In this document: positions 48,494 to 58,963 of the stretch, piece by piece
How the letters are laid out: each line of letters opens with the position of its first letter
Numbering within the stretch: position 1 is the first letter of the stretch
Assembly: GCA_007258455.2 (NCBI GenBank)
Contig: VDFB02254868.1
Coordinates: 1 to 64,000, forward strand
Reading direction: 5' to 3'
Length of the DNA stretch: 64,000 nucleotides
Source: Sequoia sempervirens
Lineage: Eukaryota; Streptophyta; Pinopsida; Cupressales; Cupressaceae
Notes under the pieces: generated by a model
What the model was told of the DNA's origin: nothing
Seen by the model: only the letters and a program-made list of their open reading frames with translations
Database searches by the model: none
Translations under genes and position numbers: made by a program

Positions 48494-49786
48494 CTGCAAA
48501 ACAAAAAAGCAAGCATTATAATTCCAACTTTTTAAAATAAGAACTTCATGAGATGGCTGGCAAATGGAGTTGGCTGCAAAAAGAAAATAAAATTAATAAC
48601 TCCAGCAGTAGAACTCCAACTCCAAACCTCGAGAAATTTAAAACTCCGAAATTTAGAACTTCACACTCTCAGCAACTTGCAGCCACAACAATTTCAGCTC
48701 TCCGAAAAATCAATCTCAACAATCTCAACTTCGGAATTTATCTCAAGTCACAGCAACTTCGAAAAATTAAACTTCACTTCTTCTCAGCACTCACTTTCGA
48801 CAACTTGGAGAAATAATTTTCTCAACTTCAGCAACTTCGACTTCAGAAATTACTCCTTCTCAGCATTCAACAACTTCAGAATTTTAAATCTTAGCAATTT
48901 CAGCAAAATAAACTTCAGCACTCAGGAAAATAATCTAACTCTAGAAATTTCGAAACTTCAGCAACTCTCAACAATCACTTTCAGCTCTCCAGCATAAATT
49001 CCCGCTCTGCAATTTTGTGAATCGAAATGAAAAAAACTTCAAAGTTTTTATAATTGAAAGCCGGTGCCCAGTTTAGCAAATGCCATAAATTCACTTCGCC
49101 ATGACTTAGAAATTTTCCAATTTTAGGAGAGTATTCCCAGCCATCATTCAGTCATCAAAGAAATTTGCTAATCCGGGAGATTCTTTCCTCGTTTTAAATT
49201 TAAAATTTCCCTCCCGACTGCCAGTTACTTCCAGCTGACTGAAGTAATTTCGAGAAATTCATTTAAAATTCACTTCATTATTAAAATCTCACCCCTTTTA
49301 AAATGGCGTATTAAAATTTAAAATTTAATTTCAATGCCATTTAATTTCATTTAAGAAATTTTATTCATCCCGACAGCGTCTATGAAAAATCATCGTCAGC
49401 ATTTAAAAATGGCTAGGCAAAATTATTTTCCGTCTGGAATAAACTCCAAAATAAAATCCCCACGATTAATATCTCCCGACTTCTAAAATTTTATGTGTTC
49501 AAACGAAAGGGGATTTGATTTTTTAAACTTTGGAAAATAATAATTTTAAATTTTAAATTATTTCTCCAACTTAGGCAAATTTCAAATCATTTGCCTAGAC
49601 CAAAATTTCACTTTTTCTCCAACGCCTTTTAATTTATTTCCAAGCCAAACATCAAACTTATGTGTCCTTGATTTTTTAGATTTTCCACACTTTGAATGTT
49701 TTTGATTTTATTCTCCAGTCTAGGTGTAATAGAGGGGGGGGGGAATATTTAATTTTCCAACCTTTAACATTCACTCGCCCCCTTAA
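48494..49786 (-). other. Unit I leader segment rich in CAGCAACTTC-like words
   Basis: Between 48660 and 49000 the plus strand repeats degenerate CAGCAACTTC / AACTTCAGCAATTTC words. The plus-strand frames at 48548-48997 are artefacts of this repeat. The remainder to 49786 is AT-rich, with a run of G at about 49733-49743. Confidence 0.5.
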
Positions 49787-51525
49787 CTAAGGCGCATATG
49801 ATATATCAAGCTTTCATTTTGAAATGAGTTAGCCAAATCTCCAACTTCAACTTTCCATCAAGGCCCATCTAGGAGGTTGTATTTCCAGTTTGCTACACCT
49901 TAGAAACATTTTTGAATATTTGGCTAAGCTTAGGCGCATTTGATACTTTGTGCTTTTATTTTTAAATATTTGCCTTAGACGTCTTTATATCCTCTCCACT
50001 TGCTTGGGCGCATATGAGTTGGTCGACTTCATTTATTTGCCATAGTCAAAATTCAAACGCCTTCCTCTCCTTAAGGCGCATTTAGGGGAGTCTTCTTGAA
50101 GTTTAAGACACTTAGGCGAATTTCCAATGTCATCATTCTCAAGGGCGCATATCATAGGTTGAACTTCAAATTGGGGGCGCATTTGAATGTGTGAAGTTTG
50201 AGTTTCAAGCGCTTATAAAATATTTAACTCAATCTCCCAAGGTAAGGCGCAAATGACTAAGCCTTCTTCAAGCTTCTCATACTTAGACGTATTCTCAAGG
50301 GTAAGCTTTCAATTGGGGGTGCATTCTAAAGGCTGAGCTTTCATTTTTTATTTTTTTTTAATTTCATCCATCTTTTCCTTGGGCGCAAATAACTCCTCCA
50401 CTTCAAGTCCAAAGTATTTAGAAAAATTCTCCATCTTCACCTAAGGCGCATTTGCAAGGGTCAGCTTCCAATTTGGGGGCGCATTTTGAACCTTTTACTT
50501 CCAATTCTTCATACTTAGAACATTTTGAAGTCTCCTCCAAAGCTGGGCGCATATTATACCTTGGACTTCCAATTTTGAACACTTAAACAATTTTCTAACC
50601 TCCCTAGAAGTCAAGGCGCAAGTCAAGGGTCAAGCTTCAAATTTTGAACTTGCAAAACTTTCAACACTTAGATTTCCTCCAAGGGCGCATATGAGTGGTC
50701 CCACTTCCAAGCTGGGCGCATCTGGGGGTGGTAGCTTCAAGTTTTCACGCCTTAGTAGATTTTCAATTCTCTTCACTCTTTGGGCGCATATGGGTGTGCT
50801 AATCTTCAGGTTTCGAATGTCTTAAATTCTCCACAAGTCAAGGGCGTATATATGACCTACTTTCACTTGATGTATTTAGACGTTTTAGAGGCCCCTCTAA
50901 GTCTAGGCGCAAATAAGACCCTGGGTTTTCACTTTTAATGCCTAGAAAATTTTAGGGTCCCTTCTCAAGGTTAGGCACAATTGACACCTTGGGCTTCAAA
51001 TTTTCATTGCCTTAGACAATTTCTAATCACCTCCTCCCTCTCAAGGCGCATTTGGAGGGGTCCTCATCCAACTTTGCAATACTTAGAAGATTTTCAGCCA
51101 ACTTCAAGTTCAAGGGCGCATTTCACCATGGAGCTTTCAATTTTGAAGAGTTAGTAGAATTTTGATCACCCCTTTCCTCCCAAGGCACATATGACCCCTT
51201 GAACTTCAAATTTTAAGTACTTAAAGAATTTCAAGTCTTCACATCCCTAGCAAGGCGCATACAAGACCTTGTGCTTTTAATTTTCCATACTTGGAGCCTC
51301 CCATGAGTCAAGGCGCATTCAAGGGGTGGAACTTCAAACTTCGAAGACTTAGAATATTTTCAAGGCCTTTCCCAAGTTAGGGGCGCATATGGAGGGGGCA
51401 ACCTCTAATTTCCAATACTTAAAGAATTTCAAACCCTCCATGCAAGGCAAGGCGCATCAACAGGGGAGGGCTTCAAATTTTGAACACTTGATAAAATTTT
51501 ATCCTCCAAGTTCTTGGGCGCATGT
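49787..51525 (-). repeat. Degenerate tandem array built on GCGCAT (unit I)
   Basis: About 27 copies of (A/G)(A/G)GGCGCAT(A/T)T on the plus strand recur every ~60-75 bp. They are joined by similar filler of the form CTTCAAATTTTGAACACTTAGA-ATTTTC. The array belongs to the unit's transcribed leader. Unit II carries the reverse-complement word AAAATGCGCCC in its own equivalent position (55990-56660). Confidence 0.7.
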
Positions 51526-51859
51526 GGAGGGGTCTTCTTCAAATTTGTAACACTTTGACCTGTGAGCTTTCATTTTTATTTGCCTTGGTAGAATTTTCAT
51601 CTGTCTTTAGCTTTTTAAGGCGAATTTTGATGCTGGACTTGAAAAATTATCAAACTTGGTGGATTTCATGTCTTTTGCCAAATTTGGAGTGATTTGCTCA
51701 TGCTAACCCTAGCTTGCCCTAACTTTCTATTTTTAGAAAGTTCTCCACATTTTGTGCTTTGAATTGATTTCTGACTCCGAAAGACCTGATTTTTGCCTTG
51801 TTTCGAACTTTGGGATGTGGTTGTGCTGCTGGTGCCTGATATCTACCTGTACCTGCTAT

Positions 51860-53100
51860 TTTTAGCAACTTACTAAAAATAGCAATTGCTCAGAATGTCT
51901 TCAAATTTCACGTGTTGAATACCTAAAGTGTGGTGGTTGTGGCTAGATGCTGCATTTGCATGACTGTCGTGTCCTGTCCTTGAATTTAGGAAACCCTAAT
52001 TCCTCTGTACCAACCTGCTAAAAATAGTAAGTGTCTGATTTTCCACCCTCTGCAACTCCGTTTGTCTTGAAATTCGCGCCATGGGGTCCTCATCACCTGC
52101 TTGACCTGTTCATACTGACGCTTCGCGCTGACTTGCTATTTCTGGCATGTTTTTGAAGTGGCTTACTATTTATAGTAGCTGCTTGATTTTGGGACTTCCT
52201 TAGCTCCGTTTGACTTGAAATCTGAATGCTGTGATCCTCGTTGGTAAACTTGCCAGTCCACACTGGCACCTGATGTTGACTTTCTATTTATAGCCTGTTT
52301 CAGGAACGCCTTACTATAAATAGTAAGTGCTCTGTTTGTCTTCAAATTTTACCAGCAGACTCTTTGAAAGATGTTGATCATGGTGGGATACTTCAGTTTT
52401 GGAAATTTTTGATGTCTGACCCCCTCATTTTGAGTCCCGATTTTAGAAACCCTAATTCGCCTTGCATGTGCCTCAGATGAGCTCTGCTCAATTCCATTTC
52501 AGTTGCATGTTATCGTGTTCGTGATTTTGGAGTGTCGGGCAACTGCCAAAGAGCACCTGCTAAAAATAGAAAGTGGCTGAAAAGGTGACCAACCGGTTGT
52601 CAAATGATTTTGCATGTCACACTGCCCGAGAGATCTTGAAAAACCTAGAAAAACCCAGAAAAATCATCAACATGCAAGCACTGGCTAAAAATAGCAAGTT
52701 TCTGAAGAGTGACCAGTTCTGCTTGCATGTTACATCGTTGCGAAGCTCTCGGAAAACCCAAAAAGATTATGCCGACATGCGCCGAGAAAACTTGCATGCA
52801 AACCCTAATTACAGCCTCCGAAGGCTGAACGCTGAAAGTTGTCGTCCTGTCTTGCATGTCATATCACTGCGAAGGTCTCGAAAAACCCACCAAGAATATC
52901 CAGACATGCATTTGAAAACTTAACATGTAAACCCTGGAATTTGCCTCCGAAGGCAGAACTGCTAAAAATAGCAAGTCGCCCGTTTCTGCTCAAATTTTGC
53001 CAGTAATAAGTTCAAAGTGCTCAAAATGTAGTGCAGTTGTCAGAACGTAAAAATTTCGAGAAAACAAACTCCAAATTGACACTTACTAAAAATAAAAAGA
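51860..53100 (-). repeat. Recurrent palindromes GCTAAAAATAGC / TACTATAAATAGTA (unit I)
   Basis: About eleven copies of short palindromic or near-palindromic words (TGCTATTTTTAGCA, ACTAAAAATAGCAAGT, TTACTATAAATAGTAAGT) recur at 30-250 bp intervals. Unit II has the same words at about 55009, 55650-55690, 55793-55850 and 55940. Their purpose is unknown. Confidence 0.6.
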
Positions 53101-53367
53101 TGTTGGAATTCAGTGAAAATTTAGAGGGAGTCAACTTGAAGTGTCCTAACAGCAGTGCTAAGCTTAGAAATTGATTAGCCAACTCAATTTGACCTCAAAG
53201 TTATCTGAAGACTGTAAACCCTAATTCATTGAAAAACCCTCCAGACTTAACCAAAATTCAAACCCAGGTCAAATGGTAAGTACATCATCAGACAGAAAGA
53301 ACCGACAGAGAGAGACGGACCGAAAGACCCAAGCCAAAAGACCCGAATGAAGCAAAAATTAGGGGGT

Positions 53368-53384
53368 CCCCATTTTGAATGGGG
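53368..53384 (-). repeat. Hairpin near the 5' end of unit I
   Basis: CCCCATT-TTG-AATGGGG, perfect 7-bp arms 24 bp inside the terminus. Unit II has CCCCATT-GCA-AATGGGG at the same distance: the arms are kept and the loop differs. Confidence 0.6.
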
Positions 53385-53408
53385 CGATGTGTGAAAAAGG
53401 TCACAACA

Positions 53409-54705
53409 CCTTGATGACCAGCAAGGGGAACATCATGAAAAGACTGTAGAATCTTCTTTTTAAGCTTAGATTCTTGCACTAAAAAGACTCTACCTTTATA
53501 GAAAATTAACCCATCAAGCAACTTATACCTTTCATTAACCAAATGACCTTCAAACAAGCTGGTTGCAAACTGATTTTTAGCATAATCAGCAGCAATTAAC
53601 TCCTTCCAATCTGTTGATAACTCATAAAGTGACTGCAAATGAGGCCTTCTTGAAAGGGCATCAGCCACTATGTTATTTTTCCCTTTGACATATTCAATGT
53701 CAAAGTCATATGCCTGGAGCTTACTTACCCACTTCTGCTGCCTTTCATTCAAATCCTTTTGGTGCATAAAATGTTTAAGACTATTGTGGTTAGTCTTAAC
53801 AACAAATCTACTTCCCACCAAATATTGACGGAATTTAGACAAAGCATGCATGATGGCAAGCATCTCTTTGTCATAAATGGAGTAAGTTTTTTCTGCTCCT
53901 CTCAACTTCCGGCTTTCGAAGACAATGGGATGTTTGTCTTGCATTAGAATAGCTCCAACACCTTCACCCGAAGCATCACATTGCAATTCAAACGGTTTTG
54001 TAAAATCCGAAAGAGCCAACATTGGACATGTACTCATGATTTTCTTAAACTTATCAAAAACTTCTTGTGCCATCTTGGTCCAAAGAAAAGCTCCTTTCTT
54101 TGTAAGATCTGTGAGAGGGGCTGCTTGATGAGAATATCCTTTCACAAATCTTCTATAGAATCCACATAACCCCAAAAATCCTCTCAAATGAGAAACATTC
54201 TTTGGAGTTGGCCAATCAAGAATGGCTCTTATCTTTTCAGGATCAACTTTCACACCCTTTGCACTGATAATGTGGCCAAGATATAATAGTTCTGTCATCC
54301 CGAACTCACACTTTGATTCTTTGGCGAACAAACATTCTGTTTCCAAAAGACTAAGCACTTCTTCCAAATGCTTAAGGTGCTCTTCCCATGACTTACTGAA
54401 AATGAGGATGTCATCGAAGAAGATGAGCACAAACTTCCTCAACTACTGTCTAAAAATCTTGTTCATACAAGATTGAAATGTTGCTGGAGCGTTTGTCAAA
54501 CCAAAAGGCACGACAAGGAATTCAAAATGCCCAAAGTGACATCTGAATGCTGTTTTTTCTATGTCCGTCTCCCTCATTCTGATTTGATGGTAACCCGAAC
54601 GAAGATCAATCTTCGAGAAAAACATAGCTCCATGGAGCTCATCAATAAGCTCGTCTATCCTAGGAATAGGATATCTATTCTTGATTGTCTTTTGATTCAA
54701 TGCAC
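53409..54705 (-). pseudogene. Chromovirus RT (most), RNase H and integrase N-terminus (part 2)
   Basis: Minus strand: RT from [17 protein letters not shown] through [16 protein letters not shown] (first catalytic Asp) and [11 protein letters not shown], then FFDDILIFS. RNase H follows (CDASGEGVGAIL, YDKEMLAIMHAL, VADALSRRP), then the integrase HxxxxxxH (FHDVPLAGHQG). One TAG lies near 54428 (IFRQ-stop-LRKFV). In RNase H the usual TDHNSL is TNHNSL, so an active-site Asp has become Asn. The frame continues into 63522-64000 upstream and 42784-44008 downstream once the two insertions are discounted. Confidence 0.92.
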
Positions 54706-54734
54706 GATAGTGTTGTGACCTTTTTCACACATCG

Positions 54735-54751
54735 CCCCATTGCAAATGGGG
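54735..54751 (+). repeat. Hairpin near the 5' end of unit II
   Basis: CCCCATT-GCA-AATGGGG, the counterpart of the hairpin at 53368-53384. Confidence 0.6.
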
Positions 54752-55959
54752 ACCCCCTAATTTTGGCTTTGCTTTTGGTTTGATGTTGGTTTGTTTTTGC
54801 TGTTGTCTCTCTCTCGTTCTGTCTACCTTTCCGGGATGTGCCCATCTATGAGCTTTAACATGAAATTTGGCCAAGTCTGAAATTAGGGTTTGCGTTTCTT
54901 TGGTCAATTTGAGGTCAAGCAAGGTGAATAAATTGAAAATAAAGACTAACACTATTGTCAGTGTGCTTCTAGCAGGCTTTCACTAAAATTTCATCAGATT
55001 CTGAGGTACTTACTATTTTTTAGTATGTGAAATTGCGCAATTCCACGCGATTTTGAGATTCCGGCTACCAGCCATTGTATTCGTGAGTACATCGCTATTC
55101 ACGGCATAAATTTGATGTACAGACTACTTTTCTATTTTAGGTACCCAAATTCCTCGAGAAATTCTGTGGTTTAGATGCAGAGTTTTTCTTTGCATGCTGG
55201 CATATTCCTTCTGGGTTTTTCGAGACCTTCGCGATGATATAACATGCAAAATGAGACAACCACTTTCAGAATTCAGCCTTCCGAGGCTATTTTTAGGGTT
55301 TGCATGTCAGGGTTTCTTTGCATGTCGGGTGATTCTTGATGGGTTTTTCGAGGGCTTCACGATGGTATGACATGCAAACAGATAACCACTGCAGCGGAGA
55401 AACCGATGAAGTGTGTCTCCGCACGCTTCCCGTGCCAGCCTTAATGAATCGATCGCAATGCCAATTAAACGAAGAGAAACATATATCGTTTGATATGCAT
55501 GCAAAAAGAGCCGGTAATTAGGTTTCCAACTTCGAGCCCCCTAAAAGAAGGGCAAAGTCAATTTTCAAAACCGTGTAAACTAAATTTCGCGATCAAGATT
55601 CTCAAAGCATCTCATTGCAAAATTTCAGTCAACCTGAAAATTTTACCATTTATAGTAAGTCATTTTGGAAACAAGCTAAAAATAGCAAATCAATTGCATG
55701 CGCCGATGTCAACAGGCAGGTCACATGGTGAGGGGCACGTCATTCAAATTTCAAGTCAATCGGAGTTGTGGAACTATCAGAAACAAGTGTCAGCTATTTA
55801 TAGTAAATCACCACCAAAAATGGGCTAAAAATAGCAGGTCAACTAAAAATGGCAGTGTCGACAGAACAACAAGATCATGAGGATGCAGTGTGCAAAATTT
55901 CAAGTCGTTCCGAGCTTCAGAAATGCAAATTCAAAGGACTTACTATAAATAGCAGGGCA

Positions 55960-57670
55960 TGAAGGCTGGCGAGAACGAGGAAAAATTTCTAAGTCTAGAA
56001 CTCTGTCCTGCTGCCATGGCAAAATGCGCCCAGATAGATGAGGAGACATGGAAAATTTCTAAGGGTGAAGCTCGTGCACCACATAGGCCAAAATGCGCCC
56101 AAGCTAGAGAAAGTCAAAGGAAGTCAACGCCTTTTCATTCTTCTGCCTAGCCCAAATGCGCCTTCAAGGCAATGCCAAGCACAAAAAAATTCTAAGTGTG
56201 AGAATTCATCCTTCACCTAGGCTAAAATGCGCCCAAAGTGCAAAAGTCAAAGAAAAGTCAACAATGTTCATCCAGTACCTAGGCCAAAATGCGCCCACCT
56301 TGAAGCATGAGAGCTGGAAAATTTTCTAAGTGTGAGGATATCCTCTTGCCACCTCAAAATGCGCCCAGCTCATGGCCCCATGTTGAAAATTTTTCTAAGT
56401 ATAAAACTTTATCCCTCACCTATGCTAAAATGCGCCCCTCACAAGCAAATCCAAAAAGTTTCTAAGTGAGAAACTCGTCCTCCTCTCATGTTGAAATGCG
56501 CCCAAAAGAGGGCATGTCAAAACAAAGATGAAAACAAGTCAACAAGTCAACATTTTTATCCCTCACCTATATGAAAATGCGCCCAAAACAAAGCATGTGA
56601 AGACGAAAAAGTGAAGTTGAAGAGTCATCCTCCTTGCATGCCTAAATGCGCCCAAGGTGGTAGGTGTTGGAAATTTTTCCTAAGGCGTGTGAAGTAGTGA
56701 AGATAAAATGCTAAGGCGTGATTTTTGATTTCCCTCCAAGTGCTATGCGCCAAGGGTGGTAAAGTGAAGTATAGGATGATGTTATGAGAATTTCTTCTAA
56801 GGCGTTGGAGTTTTAAATAAAATTGCCTTTCCAGTGTGAAGTAAAATGCAAATGGTGAGTGAGAAATAAAATATGCTAGGCGCCTTCATGAAAATTTTCT
56901 GAGTGAAGCTGATATTTTCACAGGCAAAGTTGACAGAGTTGAGTAAAATTTCCTAAGGCAAAATTTTCATGGTGATAAATTTTTTTTCTAAGGCACAAAT
57001 ATTTTCTTTCTTAGAAAATACGCCTAGGGCTTTGAGGAGATGAAATTTCTCAAGATGCGAGCAAAATTGTTGGAGATGAAGTTAGAGAATGCCAGCTGCA
57101 CAGGGTTGATAAAAATTTTCCAAGTCAGAGCAAGGAAATACTTCAGGATCGAAGAACAAGAATAAATTTGATGAAAGAATATTTTCTAAGGTTCAAAATT
57201 CAAGAAAATTAAATGAACCCGTTCGTTGGGTACCCATGGATTCATCGCGTTCTGAAGGAGATTTTCTTCTGGGTATTGAAGATTATCAATGAGGAATGGA
57301 TTTTGAGGTCTTCCACAACTTGCCGAGGATTCTGTGATAAAAATTTCAAATGGGCACCAGGTTGATAAATTTTCCTAAGGGAAATTTAAAAATTTTTCTA
57401 AGGCAAATGTGAAGAAAATGTGTTTTCAAGATAAAAATATGCCTCAGCGGATGAGTTTTAAGTCAATTGCCTAGGTGAATTTGATTGAATTCTTCGTGGG
57501 ACCAATCTTCCAGAGTCAGAGGCGAACGAAATTGGGTATCAAAGCTCCAGTTAGTGAAATGAATTTCTCAAAGATGATGCGCCCTTGAGGAAGATGGGTT
57601 GAAAATTTGGCTAAGGCATGAAGAATCATGAAGAAAGCAGAAGTTGACGCTTGGAAGTTAGAGCGTGAGA
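55960..57670 (+). repeat. ATGCGCCC array and leader of unit II
   Basis: Ten to twelve copies of (A)AAATGCGCCC spaced ~50-80 bp occupy 55990-56660. They fade into degenerate CTAAGGCG words up to ~57600. The spacing and the flanking TTTTCTAAGTGTGA filler mirror the unit I array in the element's own sense. Confidence 0.65.
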
Positions 57671-57675
57671 ATCAG

Positions 57676-57736
57676 GTAAGTAGTTGAATTTATATTATGA
57701 AGTGTCCTAATACTCTTCTCCTCGCTTGTTTTGCAG
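57676..57736 (+). other. Probable mini-intron of the unit II leader
   Basis: ATCAG^GTAAGT ... TTGTTTTGCAG^GA, 61 bp, with an excellent donor and acceptor. The unit I acceptor TTTTGTTTTGCAG directly precedes its ORF. Splicing is inferred from sequence only. Confidence 0.4.
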
Positions 57737-58067
57737 GAGGAATGTCGAGGCCAGAGCACGATGACTTGAAGTGGTGAAGCACGATGATATTACAACTTTC
57801 AGATATGAATTATGACAAAGAAGTTGAAGAGCAACGGGCCAAGAAAAGATCAAGGACAAGGTGGAACGCTGGGCTCACAAGCCGAATCTTCTAGAAGACT
57901 GAATAGGGCATTTATTGCCTTTGCTATTTTTGGGAGTGAGTGGGAATCTTTGATTCATTTAATGTACCACTCCCTACTCTGGCAGTTTTTAGGGTTAGGG
58001 CTGAGGTGGCACAATTTTAGCCACTCTATTGATTGTAACCCTAGCCGTCTTTTGGGACTTGGCTAGC

Positions 58068-58075
58068 TATATAAA
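58068..58075 (+). promoter_or_regulatory. TATA box of unit II
   Basis: CTATATAAAGGGGGAGTCCCC, conserved with unit I. Transcription from it would run into the U5-like tail. Confidence 0.65.
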
Positions 58076-58248
58076 GGGGGAGTCCCCCTCATTTGTAACT
58101 CAGTAGACAGTAGAGAAGATTAGAATAGACATAGAGTAGAGAGAGTACAACTTAGAAGTAGCTTAGTATAGATTGATAGTGTAGTTTGAAGAAGAGGGAA
58201 AGTTTTCCCTTTGAAAACTTTGTAAGAAATTGTTGTGAACACTCTCTC

Positions 58249-58254
58249 AATAAA
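58249..58254 (+). terminator. Polyadenylation signal of unit II
   Basis: AATAAA about 175 bp after the TATA box, in a context shared with unit I. Confidence 0.6.
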
Positions 58255-58963
58255 AGAGTTTTTCATTGATGGTGAATTTCGTCTTTGTTGTGAGTAGCTA
58301 GCAAGGTTTCTTCGTCCTTCGGATTCAAATGGTAGCTCAAAGTAGTATAATTTTTATTCCATGCAAGTAGATGTTAACTGTGGAATGTGGTGTTTGATCT
58401 AAGCAACTTCGTCTATCCATACCACTAGTGTATTTGCTGATGGTGAATGCGCCTTGTGTGGTCAACTGGAATATCATGCACTTAACTTCAATCACAGCTT
58501 GAATGATGGTATGCGTCGTTGTGATGGTATCTTCATGTCAAGTGGTGGTTTGAACCATAGCAGCATAAATCGTTTGGGGAAAAAATCGGCAAACCAAAAA
58601 ATCAGGATTTTTTGAAAAATCGTGAAAAAATCGGGAAAAAATCGGATTTGAAAAAAAATGTAAAGGAATGTAGAAAAATAGACAAAACCTATGTTTTCTA
58701 AAAACTCAAGGTCATTTCCATAGCATAGAGATATAGAGAGCAAATAAAACAGAGATTTTAAATAGAAAATAGATATTTTTTGTATATATTCATATCGCTG
58801 ATTACATTGCATTGCACAAAATATACTCCTCAGTTCTCATAAATAAAAGTAGATGTTGACATATGACAAAATGTCAATTACAATAGTGTGTAACTTTGTA
58901 CAAAATCAACCTCTAATCTAAGTACAAAGTGACAAAAAAAAAATGTAGCCAATGACAACAACG

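Larger units (their letters stand above)
44014..53408 (-). mobile_element. Giant LTR-like unit with embedded decayed ORF (unit I), TSD CCTTG
   Basis: On the minus strand this 9.4-kb insertion runs from TGTTGTGACC to CATCAACA. It is flanked by CCTTG at 44009-44013 and 53409-53413, and chromovirus pol resumes in frame on either side. Between the ends I find no second LTR, primer-binding site, gag or pol. It contains a palindrome-rich leader (51860-53100), a GCGCAT repeat array (49787-51525), a CAGCAACTTC-rich stretch (48660-49000), a splice-acceptor-like TTTTGCAG directly before the ATG at 48493, a ~1,127-codon ORF now broken, a TATA box (44929-44936) and a polyadenylation signal (44762-44767). 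Its ends match unit II. Confidence 0.8.

Noticed and set aside
48548..48997. 149-codon plus-strand frame rich in Asn, Phe and Ser
   Set aside because: It is created by degenerate CAGCAACTTC repeats in the leader of unit I; no domain is visible.
49787..51525. CRISPR-like array
   Set aside because: The repeats are degenerate, the spacers resemble each other, and the genome is eukaryotic.
44014..53408. Unit I as a standard LTR retrotransposon with two LTRs
   Set aside because: The right end and the left end show no direct repeat with each other, and there is no gag, pol or primer-binding site.
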